Shown here piece by piece: positions 13,147 to 25,257 of a stretch of DNA of 64,000 nucleotides. Both the position numbers and the translations under genes were made by a program. The stretch's first letter is position 1, and the number at the start of each line of letters is the position of its first letter. The stretch comes from Saturnia japonica (Eukaryota > Arthropoda > Insecta > Lepidoptera > Saturniidae). The notes beneath the pieces are model-generated. The model made no database searches and was not told the origin of the DNA. It saw only the letters and a list, made by a program, of their open reading frames with translations. The stretch is from assembly GCA_033032175.1 (NCBI GenBank), contig CM065309.1, positions 3,472,001 through 3,536,000 of the forward strand. Reading direction: 5' to 3'.

Positions 13147-13667
13147 TCTATACAATTAATAAAATTGAAGTGTGTGTTCGTAATGTAAAAATAACAGTTT
13201 TTTACTAAATGCATATGAAAGTATATACGATACCTATAACAAAAAGCCCATTTCTAAAATTTTTGTCTATCTGTCTGTTTGTTCCGAGTAATCTCCGAAA
13301 CGGTTGTACCGATTTTGATGGGATTTTCACTAATAGATAGCTGATGATATAGAGTGGAACTTAGGCAAGTTTTATTTTAGAAAAAGAATTAGGGTCCCAC
13401 ACAAATAAAAAAATACTGGTCACGATGAATCAATTCGGACGCTTAAATAGCTTATGCTGAGTAAACCATAAGAGATATATGAAATTAATGTACTACATAA
13501 TTATAAACATTAAAAAGACCTACAAAAAAGTCTGGAAAAGTATACGTCTATCTTCTAAGGAACACCCACAATAAGCATTTTTGTCTTTATAATAGCCAGG
13601 AGCCGAGGAGCAAGATTCGCGCGGGCATTCTGTAGTCCACGTGAGCGAAGCCACGGGGACAGCTAGT
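13147..13667 (-). repeat. dispersed repeat family R, copy 4 (right arm of inverted pair)
   Basis: Minus-strand copy ending at GGACAGCTAG on the + strand, aligned block for block with copies 1 and 3. Together with copy 3 it forms arms of about 510 bp around a 0.9-kb spacer. Confidence 0.6.
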
Positions 13668-13804
13668 GATTGTATAAAATTGTATTATTAGAAACCGATT
13701 GCATGAAAATCCCTTAGTATCGATTTTTTTCTAAAAATAACAATAAAATATATTTTAAAAGTAATAAAATAATCGATGCTTTGAATACGAGTTAAAACTA
13801 TTAA

Positions 13805-13905
13805 AAAAAGTTATGTGCAGGTATTGGACCCGCGACCTTCTGTCTCAATAGTAGGGTTGACTAAACGAACGACTAACATTTCCGTGCTCGTCTCGCGGCG
13901 ACTGA
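13805..13905 (-). repeat. possible tRNA-derived SINE remnant
   Basis: On the minus strand there is a GGTCGCGGGTCCAATACC sequence that resembles a tRNA B box in its usual SINE setting. No full A box or 3' tail is identified, so this is tentative. Confidence 0.3.
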
Positions 13906-14250
13906 AGCTAAACTACGCTACCTTTGAGTTGAAGGCGATCGGATTGACAATTTGCTCTTGATCGGATCCTGTATACCCGATTCCTTATTATACTGCATTA
14001 TATATTGACAAAAACTTATGTAGATCGTGCCGTATAATTGCCTTATATGGGAATATAATAAAAAACAAAAATTTTACAATGTTTGAAATCGACACTTGCG
14101 CATATACATTATAAAGGAATCTGGTTCGTTAGCGGAACGCGTCGGCCTCAGTACGCGCTGGCCTGCAGCGGACACAAAGCGAGGAAACCCAATACCAGTC
14201 GCGCGTCGCGATGCCGTGGTGCCCCCCGGCCGCACGGTCTCGCACCTCGG

Positions 14251-14288
14251 TTATAAAGGAGTGAGGGCGCGGCCGGCGGTCACTCCGC
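14251..14288 (+). promoter_or_regulatory. AGL core promoter: TATA box and initiator
   Basis: TATAAAGG at 14252-14259 lies 30 nt upstream of the A in TCACTC (14280-14285), which fits the arthropod initiator. The surrounding 14120-14320 is strongly GC- and CpG-rich compared with the A+T-rich DNA to its left. This would give a 5' UTR of about 40 nt before the ATG at 14322. Confidence 0.55.
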
Positions 14289-14321
14289 GCCCCCACCGCG
14301 ACTACGCCACTCGTACCGAAT

Positions 14322-17300
14322 ATGGTGACACGCGACAAAACCGATTACGGCAGAAAGGTGCAAGAGAAGGCGGTCATAGAGAAGGTACTCAGTACCTACT
14401 CGCCGGACGGATATACTTCAGCTAGTTCTGCCTCATCCGCAATCAGTGTCTAAGCTCTCATGAGCTCTTTCTAATTGATTACAGAGGCAGATGGCCATCG
14501 AGCGGATCGCGGTCGCGGGGGACGCGACCCCCTCGCTTCAGAGTACTCGTGTCATCACTCTGGAGCACGGAGAACACCTCGACTCTACTCTCTACAGGTC
14601 GGTGTAGACATTGTGCCGAGTGAGACCGTACTCCGTGCGAGTCCAGCCGGTTTTGATGACTTCAGGAAAATGATATAATTTCTCAGATTCGAGAAAGGAT
14701 GCTATCTCCAATTCTGCCCGGGAGCGAGCCTCCTCGGACGCAAAGTGTTCTTATACACGAACTATGTGGTGACCGAGGAGGACCGTGAGCTGTCGAAGAC
14801 GGAGGCGGAGTTTGTCCGTAACCAGTATTACGGGCTGGAGTGGCGCGTGCTGTCCCCGGAGGGCGAGGCCGGCGAGTCCTTGGGCGCTGGCCCGCTGCTC
14901 ACCGACATCGACGTGTGCGCTCAGCTGAAACTCACGCGTGCCGGCTCCTTCCACTACTACTTCGTGTATGACAGCGCGTGAGTACTCTGTCGCTGTGTGC
15001 GTGCGTGCGTGCGTGTGGCATGCGTGCGTGCGAGCCGAGCGTGTGTCCCGTTGCAGTGAGTCGCCGGTGGGACCGCAGGGTTCCGGTTGGTTCCATGCGG
15101 CGCCGACACTGTGCGCCGGTGGCCGCGTCCTGCCGCTGAATGCTGTCTCATGCCAGACAGTGCTCGCCAAGTGCCTCGGGCCGCTGCAGCGATGGGAATC
15201 TGTGTTGCGCGTCGCCTTTGAGTCTGGCTATAACATGATACACTTTACGCCAATCCAGGTTCAGTATTCATGTGTTTTGACAGGTTAGTACGAGACTCAA
15301 ATCGTTATAAGTCGTAGTATACCTTTATGTCTACCAGGAGCTGGGCGCTTCGAACTCCAGCTACAGTATCGCGAATCAGCTGCGGCTGAACCCTCAGTTT
15401 GGCGCGGACGCCACCTTCGCCGACATCGAGAACTTCGTCGCAAAGATGCGTAACGAGTGGAAGGTACTCGCATGGGCCATCTCTATCTAATCTTTTAGGA
15501 TCGAAGCAATCACCTGCCGTCAGACGATTTTAATAATGTTTCTGCTTTCAGATGTTGTCGATCTGCGATGTTGTACTGAACCACACCGCCAACGAGACTG
15601 CATGGTTGACGGAACATGCTGAGGCGACGTACAACTGCCTGAATTGCCCGCACTTACGGCCCGCGGCGCTGTTGGACGCGTTGTTGGCTCGCCTGACTGC
15701 TGACGTCGCGCGCGGAGACTACGAGGCGCGGGGGGTGCCTCGTCGCGTCACCTCGCACGACCACATCGAGGTAAGCAGCTCTGTTCATTCTGTCTGGCCT
15801 GCAGGAGCACGGGATCAGATGCCCCACGTTGGTACTCTTGTTGCAGGCTATCAAGCAACTATTGACTACGCAGCTGATACCGGAAGCTCGTCTGCACGAG
15901 ATGTACGTGTGCAACGTTTCTGAAGTGGTGCAGGAGTTTTACTTCCTGGCGCGCAATAAGTGAGTTGACCGGAGCCGCGGCGGTCGGGTCTGTGCATTAT
16001 GCGTGTGTGTGTGTGTGTGTGTCTGTGCTGTGACGGTGCGTGCGCATTGCAGGTTGCCGGCGGCGCGGCCTGAGACCGTTGCGGTGGCGGCGGAGGGGAG
16101 GGGGGGCAGGGCGAGGCGTCAAGATGCGCGGACCTGCGCCTGCTGCCGGACCCACAGTGCCGGCGGCTCCGTGCCACCGTCGATCTCGACCTCGCGTTAC
16201 AGCTGTACAACGTGTATCGGTCAGTCCGACTTCCTACAACGATACCACTCGAACCGAGATACCCTCGTTCGGTTACTCATGTTAACCGATAACCGACAAC
16301 TCTTGGAAACCAACATTAGTACAGTATTGCAAAGGCCGTGAAATCGGCAATTGCAAGTTGAGTATGAGTTTGAAGGTCGAGCCGTAGGCGAGGATTTCAC
16401 TAATACGAGACAGGTAATTGCCATTTCCGCCGAGGCATATATAGTGCTTTTCTCAAACATTCATGGAAATATTGTCATTATTTTCGAAAAAAGAACACGA
16501 GAAGTATAGAATTTACGGACAAAGAAAATCAAATCCATTGCAGGAGCGTTTTTTGAATTTGGAACATTACAACGCTCCGGCAATGTTGTATGAAACGGCG
16601 TGCTGGGGTTATTAAATAGGTACTCTTTGATTGGATATCTTTTATCAATCTTGGCATGTCCGTAAATTCAATACATCGCGTGTTCTTTTTTCGAAAATAA
16701 TGACAATATTTCCATGCATGTTTGAGAAAAAAGGATTTATTTTAATATTGCCTCGTTTTTTAATTAATCAATCAAAATCATCTTTATTCAATTTAGGCCC
16801 TAAGAAAGCACTTATGAACGTCAAAACACTACTGCCGGTTGGGAAAACGTCCCAGACATCGAGAAGAACCGGTAAGAAACTCGATCGGGTTTATCTTTTT
16901 TTGTCAACTGTGCAAATGTTAATATAACAGGAACAATAATAATAATTTACATATATAATACAATCCAATAATAATAATCATTCACATAATGATCTACCCT
17001 ATAATAACCTTTTGACAATAAAACTTGCTTGACATGGTCCTTGAACTTGTTGTCCGGTAAATCAGTAATATGCGTCGGGATCTTATGGGAAATTTGTTCT
17101 TTAGTGATTCACGGGGTTTTAGGTTGTAAATTGCACGAATTATCCGTTTTTGTAATATAAATATGGTATCTACCTCAGCTGCTGAACCCCACAGCAAAAG
17201 GTTGACTTACAGTAACCATTTCATTTTTATCTTTAACATAATAATTAAAAATAATGCGGTATTTGCGAAGCTATTTTCTCAAATTCAGTATTAATCTTAG

Positions 17301-20300
17301 TTAACTTGGGCATTTAATGTAGATTAAAGTTATGAAATGAATGAATGAAAAAATTAATACCATAGAAGATATCACGAATTCAAAATTACGCGCTACCAAA
17401 AAAATTATTTCTCAGTGAAACGGTCGCGGTCGGTTTGCCGGCACTCTGCACTCCGAACCTACGGTGAATTGCGCGTCGTAAGCTAACTTCAGTTATATAA
17501 CATACCATCTCGCCTTTATCCCTGAAGTGTTAAGCAGATTTGTCCACCCACAGTTTGCCGGGTATATCTTAGGTCCCACGTAATAGGGGGCGACCCTATT
17601 GCCATTAGTCGGGCACAAAGCCAAACTCCAAGCTGTTACTGAAAATTTTATTTAAAAACCGAATAACACTTTGATTAACCTGGGAATTTAGCATAACAGT
17701 CGCGTTTCGGACCATTTGGCTAATGAGGCAGTTATTAACTATCGAATCTAAATATTAGGTCCTAACAAATGAAATTAGCGTTTAATATGGTAAAAGTGAA
17801 ATGAAAAAAAAATATTATGAAATTATACATTTAATCAATCGAAGTATGTACCATTATTATTTATGAACTTTCGCCGTTTTAAAAGTAGTTAATTGATTCC
17901 ATTGCTGAAAAAATTGTGGGAGCAAGAATCAATAAAATCTTTGAAGGCAGTTTGGACAGTCTCATCAGAATTGAATTTATTTTCCTTGCAAGAAATTGTC
18001 CAAATTCCGAATATAGTGGTAATCTGTTGGAGCAATGTCCGGGGAATATGGTGGGTTTCGGAGACATTCCAACCGCAGTTCCTCTAATTTAGCTACAGTC
18101 AGTCGTAAAGTATGGGGTCTAGCGTTGTTCTGAAGCAGCAGTTGGCTTGAGATATTGACCATCTCGGTTGTTTAACGGCTAGCATTTCCATCATGGTTAG
18201 CAATTGTTGACAATACAGATCTGGCGTTTTCGTCTGGACAGATCTTACGAAGCTGTAGTGTATGACACCAGCACTGGTCTACCAAACACTCACCAGTACC
18301 TTTTTCTGAGACGACTTTCGCTTGGGACAGGATTTGGTCGGTTCTCCTGGGTTCAACCATTGTGATGAGCGTTTCCGATTCTCGTAAAGGATCTATTTTT
18401 CGTCACAAGTGACGAATTGTTATACGAATCAAAATTCCCTCGTTATTGTGGATATTGAGTAATGTAATGCAGAACTCAATAGGTGTTTGTTGGCGTGCTT
18501 CAGTCAATTCATGCGGTACCCATTTCTCTAGCTTTTTCACTTTTCCTGATTGTTTGAAGTGAATATCTTTTTTTATCACTCACACCGATGCCTGCAGCGA
18601 ACTCTGATGTGGTTTGCGAATAATCCGCTTCAACGATCATCTTTGATTCTTCATTTTCAACTAGGGTCTCCGAACGTCCACGGTGTTTGTTTCGTAGGTC
18701 AAAATTTCCAGAATGAAAACGTTGGAACCAAATACGTATCGTGTTTTCTTTTACAGTAGCTTTCGCATACACATAATTAATCCTTCGAGCCGGTTCTGCA
18801 GCGCTGATGCCACAATGGACTTATATTCGTAAATAAGGCGATATTTTAAATTTTCTATTTTGTGAAAAGAACGATGTCAAAGAAAAATAAAATGGTGCGA
18901 AAACAAATAAATCACTAAATTCGAAACACAAATACACAAGCCTAAATTTGGAATAAATTTGAATTTGGATTTATTTTTTATTTATTTATTTGGTACATAT
19001 TGCTTCACAGCACATTTAACACAAAATATACATTTGTTATGTTTTGCAATCAAGTGGTGCCAATTACGAAACAATTATTATTAAATTTTGTTTGTTATCC
19101 AGCGGTTAAATATTTATATACATAAAAAATATCATTATGAAGTATTATGTGTTTCTATATCTCAATGTGAGTGGGAGTGTGAGTCTGCGTGTAGTGTGCG
19201 TGTGCGTGAGAGTGTATAGGTGTGGTGGGATCATATGCTCCTGAGTGAAAGCATATCTAAATTGTATATGTATGTATGTTATAAGCAATAGAGAGTAAAC
19301 TGAGTCCTTTCTGTGTTCCTGTTTCACAGCCATGATGACTATTTCAATGTGTTTTTTGATTTTAATTCTTTTAAGAAAACATTCCTATTTGACTGGAATA
19401 AATCAATATGACTAAACTTCGTGTCATACATGTTAAAACATCTTTGTAAAACAGATTTCTTAACATAATTGTGTTTAACTGGCGGTGGTGCAAATAAGCG
19501 CGGATTTCGAATAATTTTTGTATGTGTTTTGAAATTAATCCTATTCACTAGTTCGGGGCAATCAATATTGTTGTTCAAAATATCGTATAATAATGTCATG
19601 TCGAAGATAGATCGTCGTTTTGATAAAGAAGTTAAATTGTAAAAGTCTAAATCAATTAAGTATGACTTATGCTCGTTATTAAATTTATAATTTAGATATC
19701 TCAGGAATTTACTTTGAATGTTGTCTAGACTAGTCTTATGTGTGATATAATCTGGTGACCATATTAGCGAAGCATAATCGAGATAGCTCCTAATGTATGT
19801 AAAATATAATAATTTTAGTGAGTTTAAGTTTACAAAAGGCCTTGCAACTCTGCAAATGAATCCAAACATTTTTAAAGCTTTCTGACGTATGTAATCATAG
19901 TGATACGTGTAAAGCAGTTTGGAATCCATCATCACCCCCAAATCAGGAACGACAGAAACCCTCTGCACTGGCAACATGTCAAGTATATAGATATAATTTA
20001 TAGGTTGATGTTTTCTAGTGTATGATATTACATTACATTTCTTTACCTTTAAATTTAGCTTATTTAAATTGCAATAATCACAAAGTTGCAATTTTTCATT
20101 CTGTAACATGAAGCAGTCATCAATAGTACGAATAGCGCTGAAAATTTTGGTATCATCGGCATACATAAGGTACCTGGCGGAGGTGAAGCAAGAGGATATA
20201 TCGGAGATATAAATGTTAAAAAGCAATGGTCCTAGGTGTGAACCCTGCGGTATATCTGAAGGAATAGTTTGAAAGCCAGAGAGAAATGCCCCAATTCGAA

Positions 20301-23300
20301 CCGCCTGATTTCTATTGTGAATGTAGGATTTAAACCACCTCAAGAGATCACCGTGTACACCTATCCTGTCAAGCTTCAGTAAGAGGATATCATGATTAAT
20401 ATGATCAAAACACTTAGAGTAATCAGTATACATGACATCCACCTGATAACCTTGATCCATAGCTGTAGCTATGTAATCTGAAAATACTGCTAGTTTGGAT
20501 AGTGTCAATCTTCGTTTCATAAACCCATGCTGTTCCAATGGTATAGACAAAGAAATTGAGCTGTATATTTGATCGTGCACCAATTTTTCAAACAACTTAC
20601 TAAAAACAGACAATAGGGATACTGGACGGTAATTCTCAACATTACTCTTGGATCCAGCTTTCTAACCAGACGCCAGATATTTGAGATCAAAGTGACCAGT
20701 TCAACAAAACGCAAATTTCATATGTAAGGACCTAATATATCTCATTATAAAATACTTATTACCCGTCGTCTCACTCGCCAACGATGGCCGTGATACCGAT
20801 GTAACTGGATGTGCCAGGGCGTGTGCGCTGGGCGGGCGAGGCTGTGTGATGAGTGCGATGTGGTGTGTCGCGCAGGGCGGAGTGCTACGACGAGGAGTCG
20901 CGCGTGCAGCGCTGCTGCGAGGAGCTGCGTCGCCGGCTGGAGCAGCTGAACGACGCGGCCGCCGAGCGAGTGCGCGACAACCTGCGCGCCGCGCTCGACA
21001 ACGTGCTCGCCGGCTTACGGTCAGTACTTATCTATTTGTACACGTCCGCGAACAGAACTGACGAGGTACTAATTTACTTTCTCCTATCAGATATTTCCGG
21101 CTGCAATCCGATGGGCCGAAGGTAGAAGAGGTCAGCGTTAAAAATCCGTTGGTGCCGAGGTGAGATTTTGGTAGAGTGAAATGGTTGAATACTAGTTGAA
21201 ATGACGTGACACGGGCGACGTCGCCTACTCTCAGGTATTTCACTTGGGCGTGTCCGGTGGAGAGCGCTTCGCTGGCAGAGGTGGAGGCTGTGCTATACGG
21301 GGAGGCGGGTGCGCACTGTATGGCGCACAACGGCTGGGTCATGGACGCCGACCCGCTGCAGGACTTCGCCGCGAAAGAGCAAGCTGCACGCGTTTACCTG
21401 CGCCGTGAACTTATTGCCTGGGGCGACTCCGTCAAACTGAGGTGAGTCCCCTCTCCAGTCTCCTGGTCGACTCCACTCCACAATCCACTGCTGGCACTCA
21501 CGGTTCGCACCCGCAGGTACGGCGACAAACCCGAAGACAGCTCGTTCCTGTGGGCGCATATGCGGGAGTACGTCGAGTTGACTGCAGAGGTGTTCGACGG
21601 GCTGCGCCTCGACAACTGCCACTCGACGCCGTTGCACGTGAGTGCTCCCCGCCGCCCGCACCACCCTCGCCTTCGCCCGTCTGACGTCACGATTTCATCT
21701 CCAGGTAGCGGAGTACATGCTGGACTGCGCGCGTAACGTGAAGCCAAACCTGTACGTGGTCGCGGAGCTGTTCACAAATTCGGATCAGGTTGATAACATA
21801 TTCGTGAATCGACTCGGCATCACCTCGCTGATAAGAGGTCAGTGAAGAGGTGTCTCAGGATCGGAGCGCGCTGGAGCTTGTATGATAGTGAACTCTCGCT
21901 GTCTGCAGAGGCACTGGGCGCATGGGACTCACACGAGCAGGGCCGGCTGGTCCACCGGTTCGGCGGGCAACCTGTGGGTGCGTTCCTGCGTGATCTGCGC
22001 CGACCTGCGAAGCCGCGAGTAGCGCACGCTCTGCTGATGGACCTCACGCATGACAACCCGTCCCCTGTCGACAAGAGGTAATTCCTGGCGCGGTCCCCGT
22101 CCTCACCCTGGTTGCGACTCACTTTGGTCATATTTACAGGTCCGTGTTTGACATGTTGCCGTCGTCGGCACTGGTAGCGATGGGTTGCTGCGCGACCGGC
22201 AGCACACGCGGCTACGATGAACTCGTGCCTCATCACGTGAGCGTCTTCCCCGCTTGCTCTCTGATGGTGTTTCACTATCATATACTAAGTAAATAATTTT
22301 GAACAGATTCATGTTGTCGACGAGACCAGATTATACACAGAGTGGACCGAAAGCCAAAGCGCGGCGGCGGCGGGGGAGGGAGGGGCGCGCCACCCTACGC
22401 GTTGCCCGCGATTCCGGTATTATAGCCGCGAAGCGGGCGCTCAATGAACTCCACCGTGAGCTCGCGCTCGAAGGTTACTCTGAGGTAAATCCGCACACCG
22501 CGCCCCGCGACCCGCGTCCGTAAGTTAAGTGGCAACCTCGAATTTTGTTCTCGCCCGTAGGTTTATGTGGATCAGATGGATGCTGATGTAGTGGCTGTAA
22601 CACGGCACGAGCCGAAGTCGCGTCGTTCCGTCGTGCTGGTCGCTTTCACCGCGTTTTCGGTGTCGGAGGGCGCCGCCGTGCCTCGTAACGTGCGTCCGCT
22701 GCGCTTTGAAGGGCAACTGGAGGAGATAATCCTCGAGGCGGAGCTGCGCCGCATTGAGGGCGAGAAAGGCGGCGAGGCCGAGGCAGAGTTCACGCGCGAC
22801 TCCACACACATCAATGGGCTCGAGCAGTACGTGGCGACCGTGCGGCGCGCACTCGCACTCGAACAGTCCACGATGTTTGCTCGCGAGCGGGCGGAGGGGC
22901 CGTACACGGTGCTCGAGTTCCGGCCGCTGCGTCCCGGGGCGGTGGTCGCGTTGCGTGTCGCACCGCGGCCCGAGCACGCTGCCGCACTGGCGACGCTACG
23001 TCGCATAGTGGAGGCGCCGCCCACCGCCGATCCTACCGGCCTGGCTCCGGCGCTGGCGGACCTCGACTTGGCTGATTTTAACGCACTCCTTTACCGGTGC
23101 GAGGCAGAGGAGCGTGAAGCGAGCGCCGGAGGTGCGTACGACGTACCCGGCTGGGGCCCGCTGACCTATGCGGGCCTGCAGGGCGTCGTCTCGCTGCTGT
23201 CCGAGGTGACGCCCGGTGACGACCTCGGGCATCCGCTGTGTGAGAACCTGCGCGCCGGGGACTGGCTCGCCGAGTACCAGTGGAGTCGGCTCGGACGCGA

Positions 23301-25257
23301 CCCGCGGCTGGCGGCGGTGGCGGCGCGATACCGGGAGGCGCTGCGCCCTCTGGTGGCGCTACCGCGATACCTGGTGCCCGCGTACTTCGCCGCGGTGACG
23401 AGTGCGCTGTACCGGGCGGTGGTACGTGCGGCGTTGGCGCGCATGTCGGGCGCTGTGTGCGGGAGCTCGTTCTCGCGGGCGCTGGCCCTCACGAGCGTGC
23501 AGCTGGCGGGCGCGCTGCCCTCGGCGCCCCTGCCGCCGCCCTCGCCGGCGCTCCCTCCGCCGCGCCCAACGCGCTCCGTGACGCTGTCGGCGGGGTTGCC
23601 ACACTTCGCCGTCGGGTATATGCGCTGCTGGGGTCGGGATACGTTCATCTCGTTGCGCGGCCTTTTTCTCCTTACGGGACGGTATCAGGTGAGCTTTGGG
23701 CCCGCCTCCGTTCCGCGATGTTTCCGTCAGAAACTGGTGGGGGTTTACTCGTTCGCTTGCATTGCAGGACGCGCGATACCATATCCTCGGGTTCGCAGCG
23801 TGCCTGCGCCACGGTCTGATCCCCAACCTGCTGGACGGTGGCCGTAACGCGCGATATAACTGCCGCGACGCCGTCTGGTGGTGGCTCCAGAGTATCAAAC
23901 AGGTGGGTGGAGCCGCGCGACCATGCCCTCACGATACCCGCTGACTCGATTAGTTTCCTAACTGTTATATATGTATGTACCTATATGTATATTGCGTGCC
24001 GTGCCTTACCGCACGGTAACGGCTATGCATTAAAGCAGTGTGTAACTAGCCGTGTTGCGTTTCACTGGTCTCACTCCTCGATATAAAACTAACCTACATG
24101 TTTATCCGCGGCCACAGTACTGTACGGAGGCGCCGCAGGGGTATTCGCTGCTTACGGAGCCAGTGTCTCGGATATTCCCGAAGGACGACAGCGAGCCCGC
24201 TCAGCCGGGCGCCGCCGATCAGCCGCTCCACGACCTCGTGCAGGAAGCGCTCGACGTGCACTTCCAGGGTCTCGCGTTCCGTGAGCGTAACGCAGGCCGC
24301 GCCATCGACGCGCATATGTCGGACAAGGGCTTCAACATTCAGATCGGCATCGATCCCGAGACCGGTTTCCCCTTCGGTGGCAACGACGCCAACTGCGGTA
24401 CCTGGATGGACAAGATGGGATCCTCCGAGCCGGCGGGCACCCGCGGCCGCCCCGCCACCCCGCGTGACGGCAGCGCCGTGGAGCTGGTTGCGCTCGCTTA
24501 CAGCGTCGTGTCCTGGCTAGCGGCGCAGCACCGCGCCGGCCGCTACCCCTACCCCGGCGTCGTGCGCCGCCACCGGGACGGCTCGCTCACTTCCTGGACC
24601 TACACGCAGTGGGCGGAGCGCGTGCGCCACTGCTTCGAGCGGCACTTCTGGGTGCCTCCGGCGCCTTCCGCCCGCGACCCTCGTCCCGACCTCGTGCACC
24701 GGCGTGCTATCTACAAAGATACGCACGGCGCCACGCGACCCTGGGCGGACTACCAGTTGCGATGCAACTTCCCCGTCGCGATGGCGCTCGCGCCCGAACT
24801 GTTCGAGCCGCGTCACGCTTGGCTTGCACTCGACCAGCTCGAGCGGCTGCTGCTCGGCCCCCTCGGCGTGAAGACGCTCGACCCGGCCGACTGGGCGTAT
24901 CGCGGCGACTACGACAACTCAAACGATAGCGACGACCCGAGCGTCGCGCACGGCTTCAACTACCATCAGGGTCCCGAGTGGCTCTGGCCGCTCGGCTTCT
25001 ACCTGCGCGCGCGTCTCGCTTTCGCACACGAGTGCGGTAAGCACGCGCGCACTGTCGCCGCCGTTTACACCGCGCTCGCACCACTGGTCGCCGAAATCCG
25101 AACGTCGCCCTGGCGCGGTCTCCCCGAGCTCACTAATGCGGGCGGCGCGCCCTGCACCCACTCGTGCCGCACGCAGGCCTGGAGCTCCGCCGTGGTGCTC
25201 GAGGTGCTCCACGACCTCGAGCTGGCGAGGCGTGCACGCTCCCTCGCCACAGACTGA
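14322..25257 (+). CDS. AGL: glycogen debranching enzyme, 19 exons
   Basis: Cytosolic bifunctional enzyme of glycogen breakdown: 4-alpha-glucanotransferase (N-terminal half) and amylo-1,6-glucosidase (C-terminal half). Exons from GT/AG signals and homology: 14322-14384, 14485-14597, 14687-14977, 15057-15258, 15338-15463, 15552-15770, 15847-15959, 16053-16219, 20876-21019, 21091-21159, 21235-21441, 21517-21637, 21705-21837, 21909-22077, 22140-22236, 22307-22484, 22561-23688, 23768-23902, 24118-25257, about 1600 residues (animal AGL about 1530). Transferase motifs: [23 protein letters not shown] (nucleophile Asp), YVVAELFT (acid/base Glu), MDLTHDN. Glucosidase motifs: RCWGRDTF and [11 protein letters not shown]. 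All junction phases agree except exons at 16053 and 22307, each off by one base beside G-rich runs. Introns are 60-215 nt except one of 4.66 kb filled with transposons. Exons are very GC-rich. The start at 14322 is chosen because it is in frame, follows the TATA/Inr and splices cleanly. Confidence 0.93.
16447..16735. mobile_element. foldback element in AGL intron
   Basis: The left arm (about 16449-16500, TTTTCTCAAACATTCATGG...) and right arm (about 16678-16730, ...CCATGCATGTTTGAGAAAA) are inverted copies over about 52 bp with one mismatch, and more weakly to about 80 bp including GAATTTACGGACA. The interior has a further hairpin around GGAGCG/CGCTCC (16543-16579). No ORF. MITE or foldback family not identified. 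Confidence 0.65.
16760..17197 (-). mobile_element. LINE 3' fragment, strongly 5'-truncated
   Basis: The minus-strand frame 17197-16994 reads [20 protein letters not shown] and [12 protein letters not shown], the block that follows the RT thumb in jockey/CR1-like LINEs, followed by degenerate sequence and a 3' part ending near 16760. Only the C-terminal tail of ORF2 remains. Confidence 0.6.
17977..18882 (-). pseudogene. mariner transposase, broken
   Basis: Minus-strand fragments. 18772-18509 is the HTH linker ([21 protein letters not shown]). 18360-18172 has [20 protein letters not shown] and a region with D after a SVWWD-like block. 18162-17977 has [20 protein letters not shown] and [25 protein letters not shown]. 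The last block matches the D34D C-terminus of mariner transposases, though the NARPHT aspartate is N here (QNNARPH). Frameshifts between fragments. Confidence 0.8.
18965..20705 (-). mobile_element. jockey/CR1-like LINE, 5'-truncated, inside the mariner
   Basis: Minus strand: ORF2 RT and C-terminus from 20705 to 19339, a 3' UTR to about 18965 and a terminal AAATAAATAAATAAA-type tail. A second, more damaged copy lies at 28085-29688. It is joined at its 5' side to the mariner terminal repeat near 20706. Confidence 0.8.
19339..20613 (-). CDS. LINE reverse transcriptase (partial ORF2)
   Basis: 424 codons open from 20613 to the stop at 19339. RT motifs are visible: [14 protein letters not shown] (about residue 28), [18 protein letters not shown] (catalytic Asp of motif A), [15 protein letters not shown] and [11 protein letters not shown] (catalytic YADD). 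The C-terminal jockey-like tail includes [15 protein letters not shown]. The fingers region upstream is present only out of frame (20714-20614, ENYRPVSLL), so the copy is truncated and frameshifted at its 5' side. Methionine 1 is internal. The protein would copy LINE RNA onto chromosomal DNA. Confidence 0.85.
   Translation of the reverse strand: MSVFSKLFEKLVHDQIYSSISLSIPLEQHGFMKRRLTLSKLAVFSDYIATAMDQGYQVDVMYTDYSKCFDHINHDILLLKLDRIGVHGDLLRWFKSYIHNRNQAVRIGAFLSGFQTIPSDIPQGSHLGPLLFNIYISDISSCFTSARYLMYADDTKIFSAIRTIDDCFMLQNEKLQLCDYCNLNKLNLKVKKCNVISYTRKHQPINYIYILDMLPVQRVSVVPDLGVMMDSKLLYTYHYDYIRQKALKMFGFICRVARPFVNLNSLKLLYFTYIRSYLDYASLIWSPDYITHKTSLDNIQSKFLRYLNYKFNNEHKSYLIDLDFYNLTSLSKRRSIFDMTLLYDILNNNIDCPELVNRINFKTHTKIIRNPRLFAPPPVKHNYVKKSVLQRCFNMYDTKFSHIDLFQSNRNVFLKELKSKNTLK

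Larger units (their letters stand above)
17755..20737 (-). mobile_element. mariner with both terminal repeats, interrupted by a LINE
   Basis: The left end (17756: TTAGGTCCTAACAAATGAAA) and right end (20706-20733: ...TTTCATATGTAAGGACCTAA) are inverted about 30-bp repeats of the mariner type, flanked by TA on both sides as expected for TA target duplication. Transposase fragments lie at 18770-17977. A LINE occupies about 18965-20705. Confidence 0.8.
16220..20875 (+). other. large AGL intron hosting nested transposons
   Basis: Donor after 16219 (TATCG/GTCAGT) and acceptor at 20876 (CGCGCAG/G). Phase is kept across it. It contains a foldback element (16447-16735), a LINE tail (16760-17197), a mariner (17755-20737) and a LINE inside the mariner. 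17200-17750 holds nothing I recognise. Confidence 0.85.

Noticed and set aside
13805..13905. Functional tRNA gene
   Set aside because: Only a B-box-like match is visible, with no cloverleaf or A box.
14957..16210. His/Arg/Thr-rich ORFs around GTGCGT and GTGTGT repeats
   Set aside because: They are translations of intronic microsatellites at 14995-15035 and 16002-16023.
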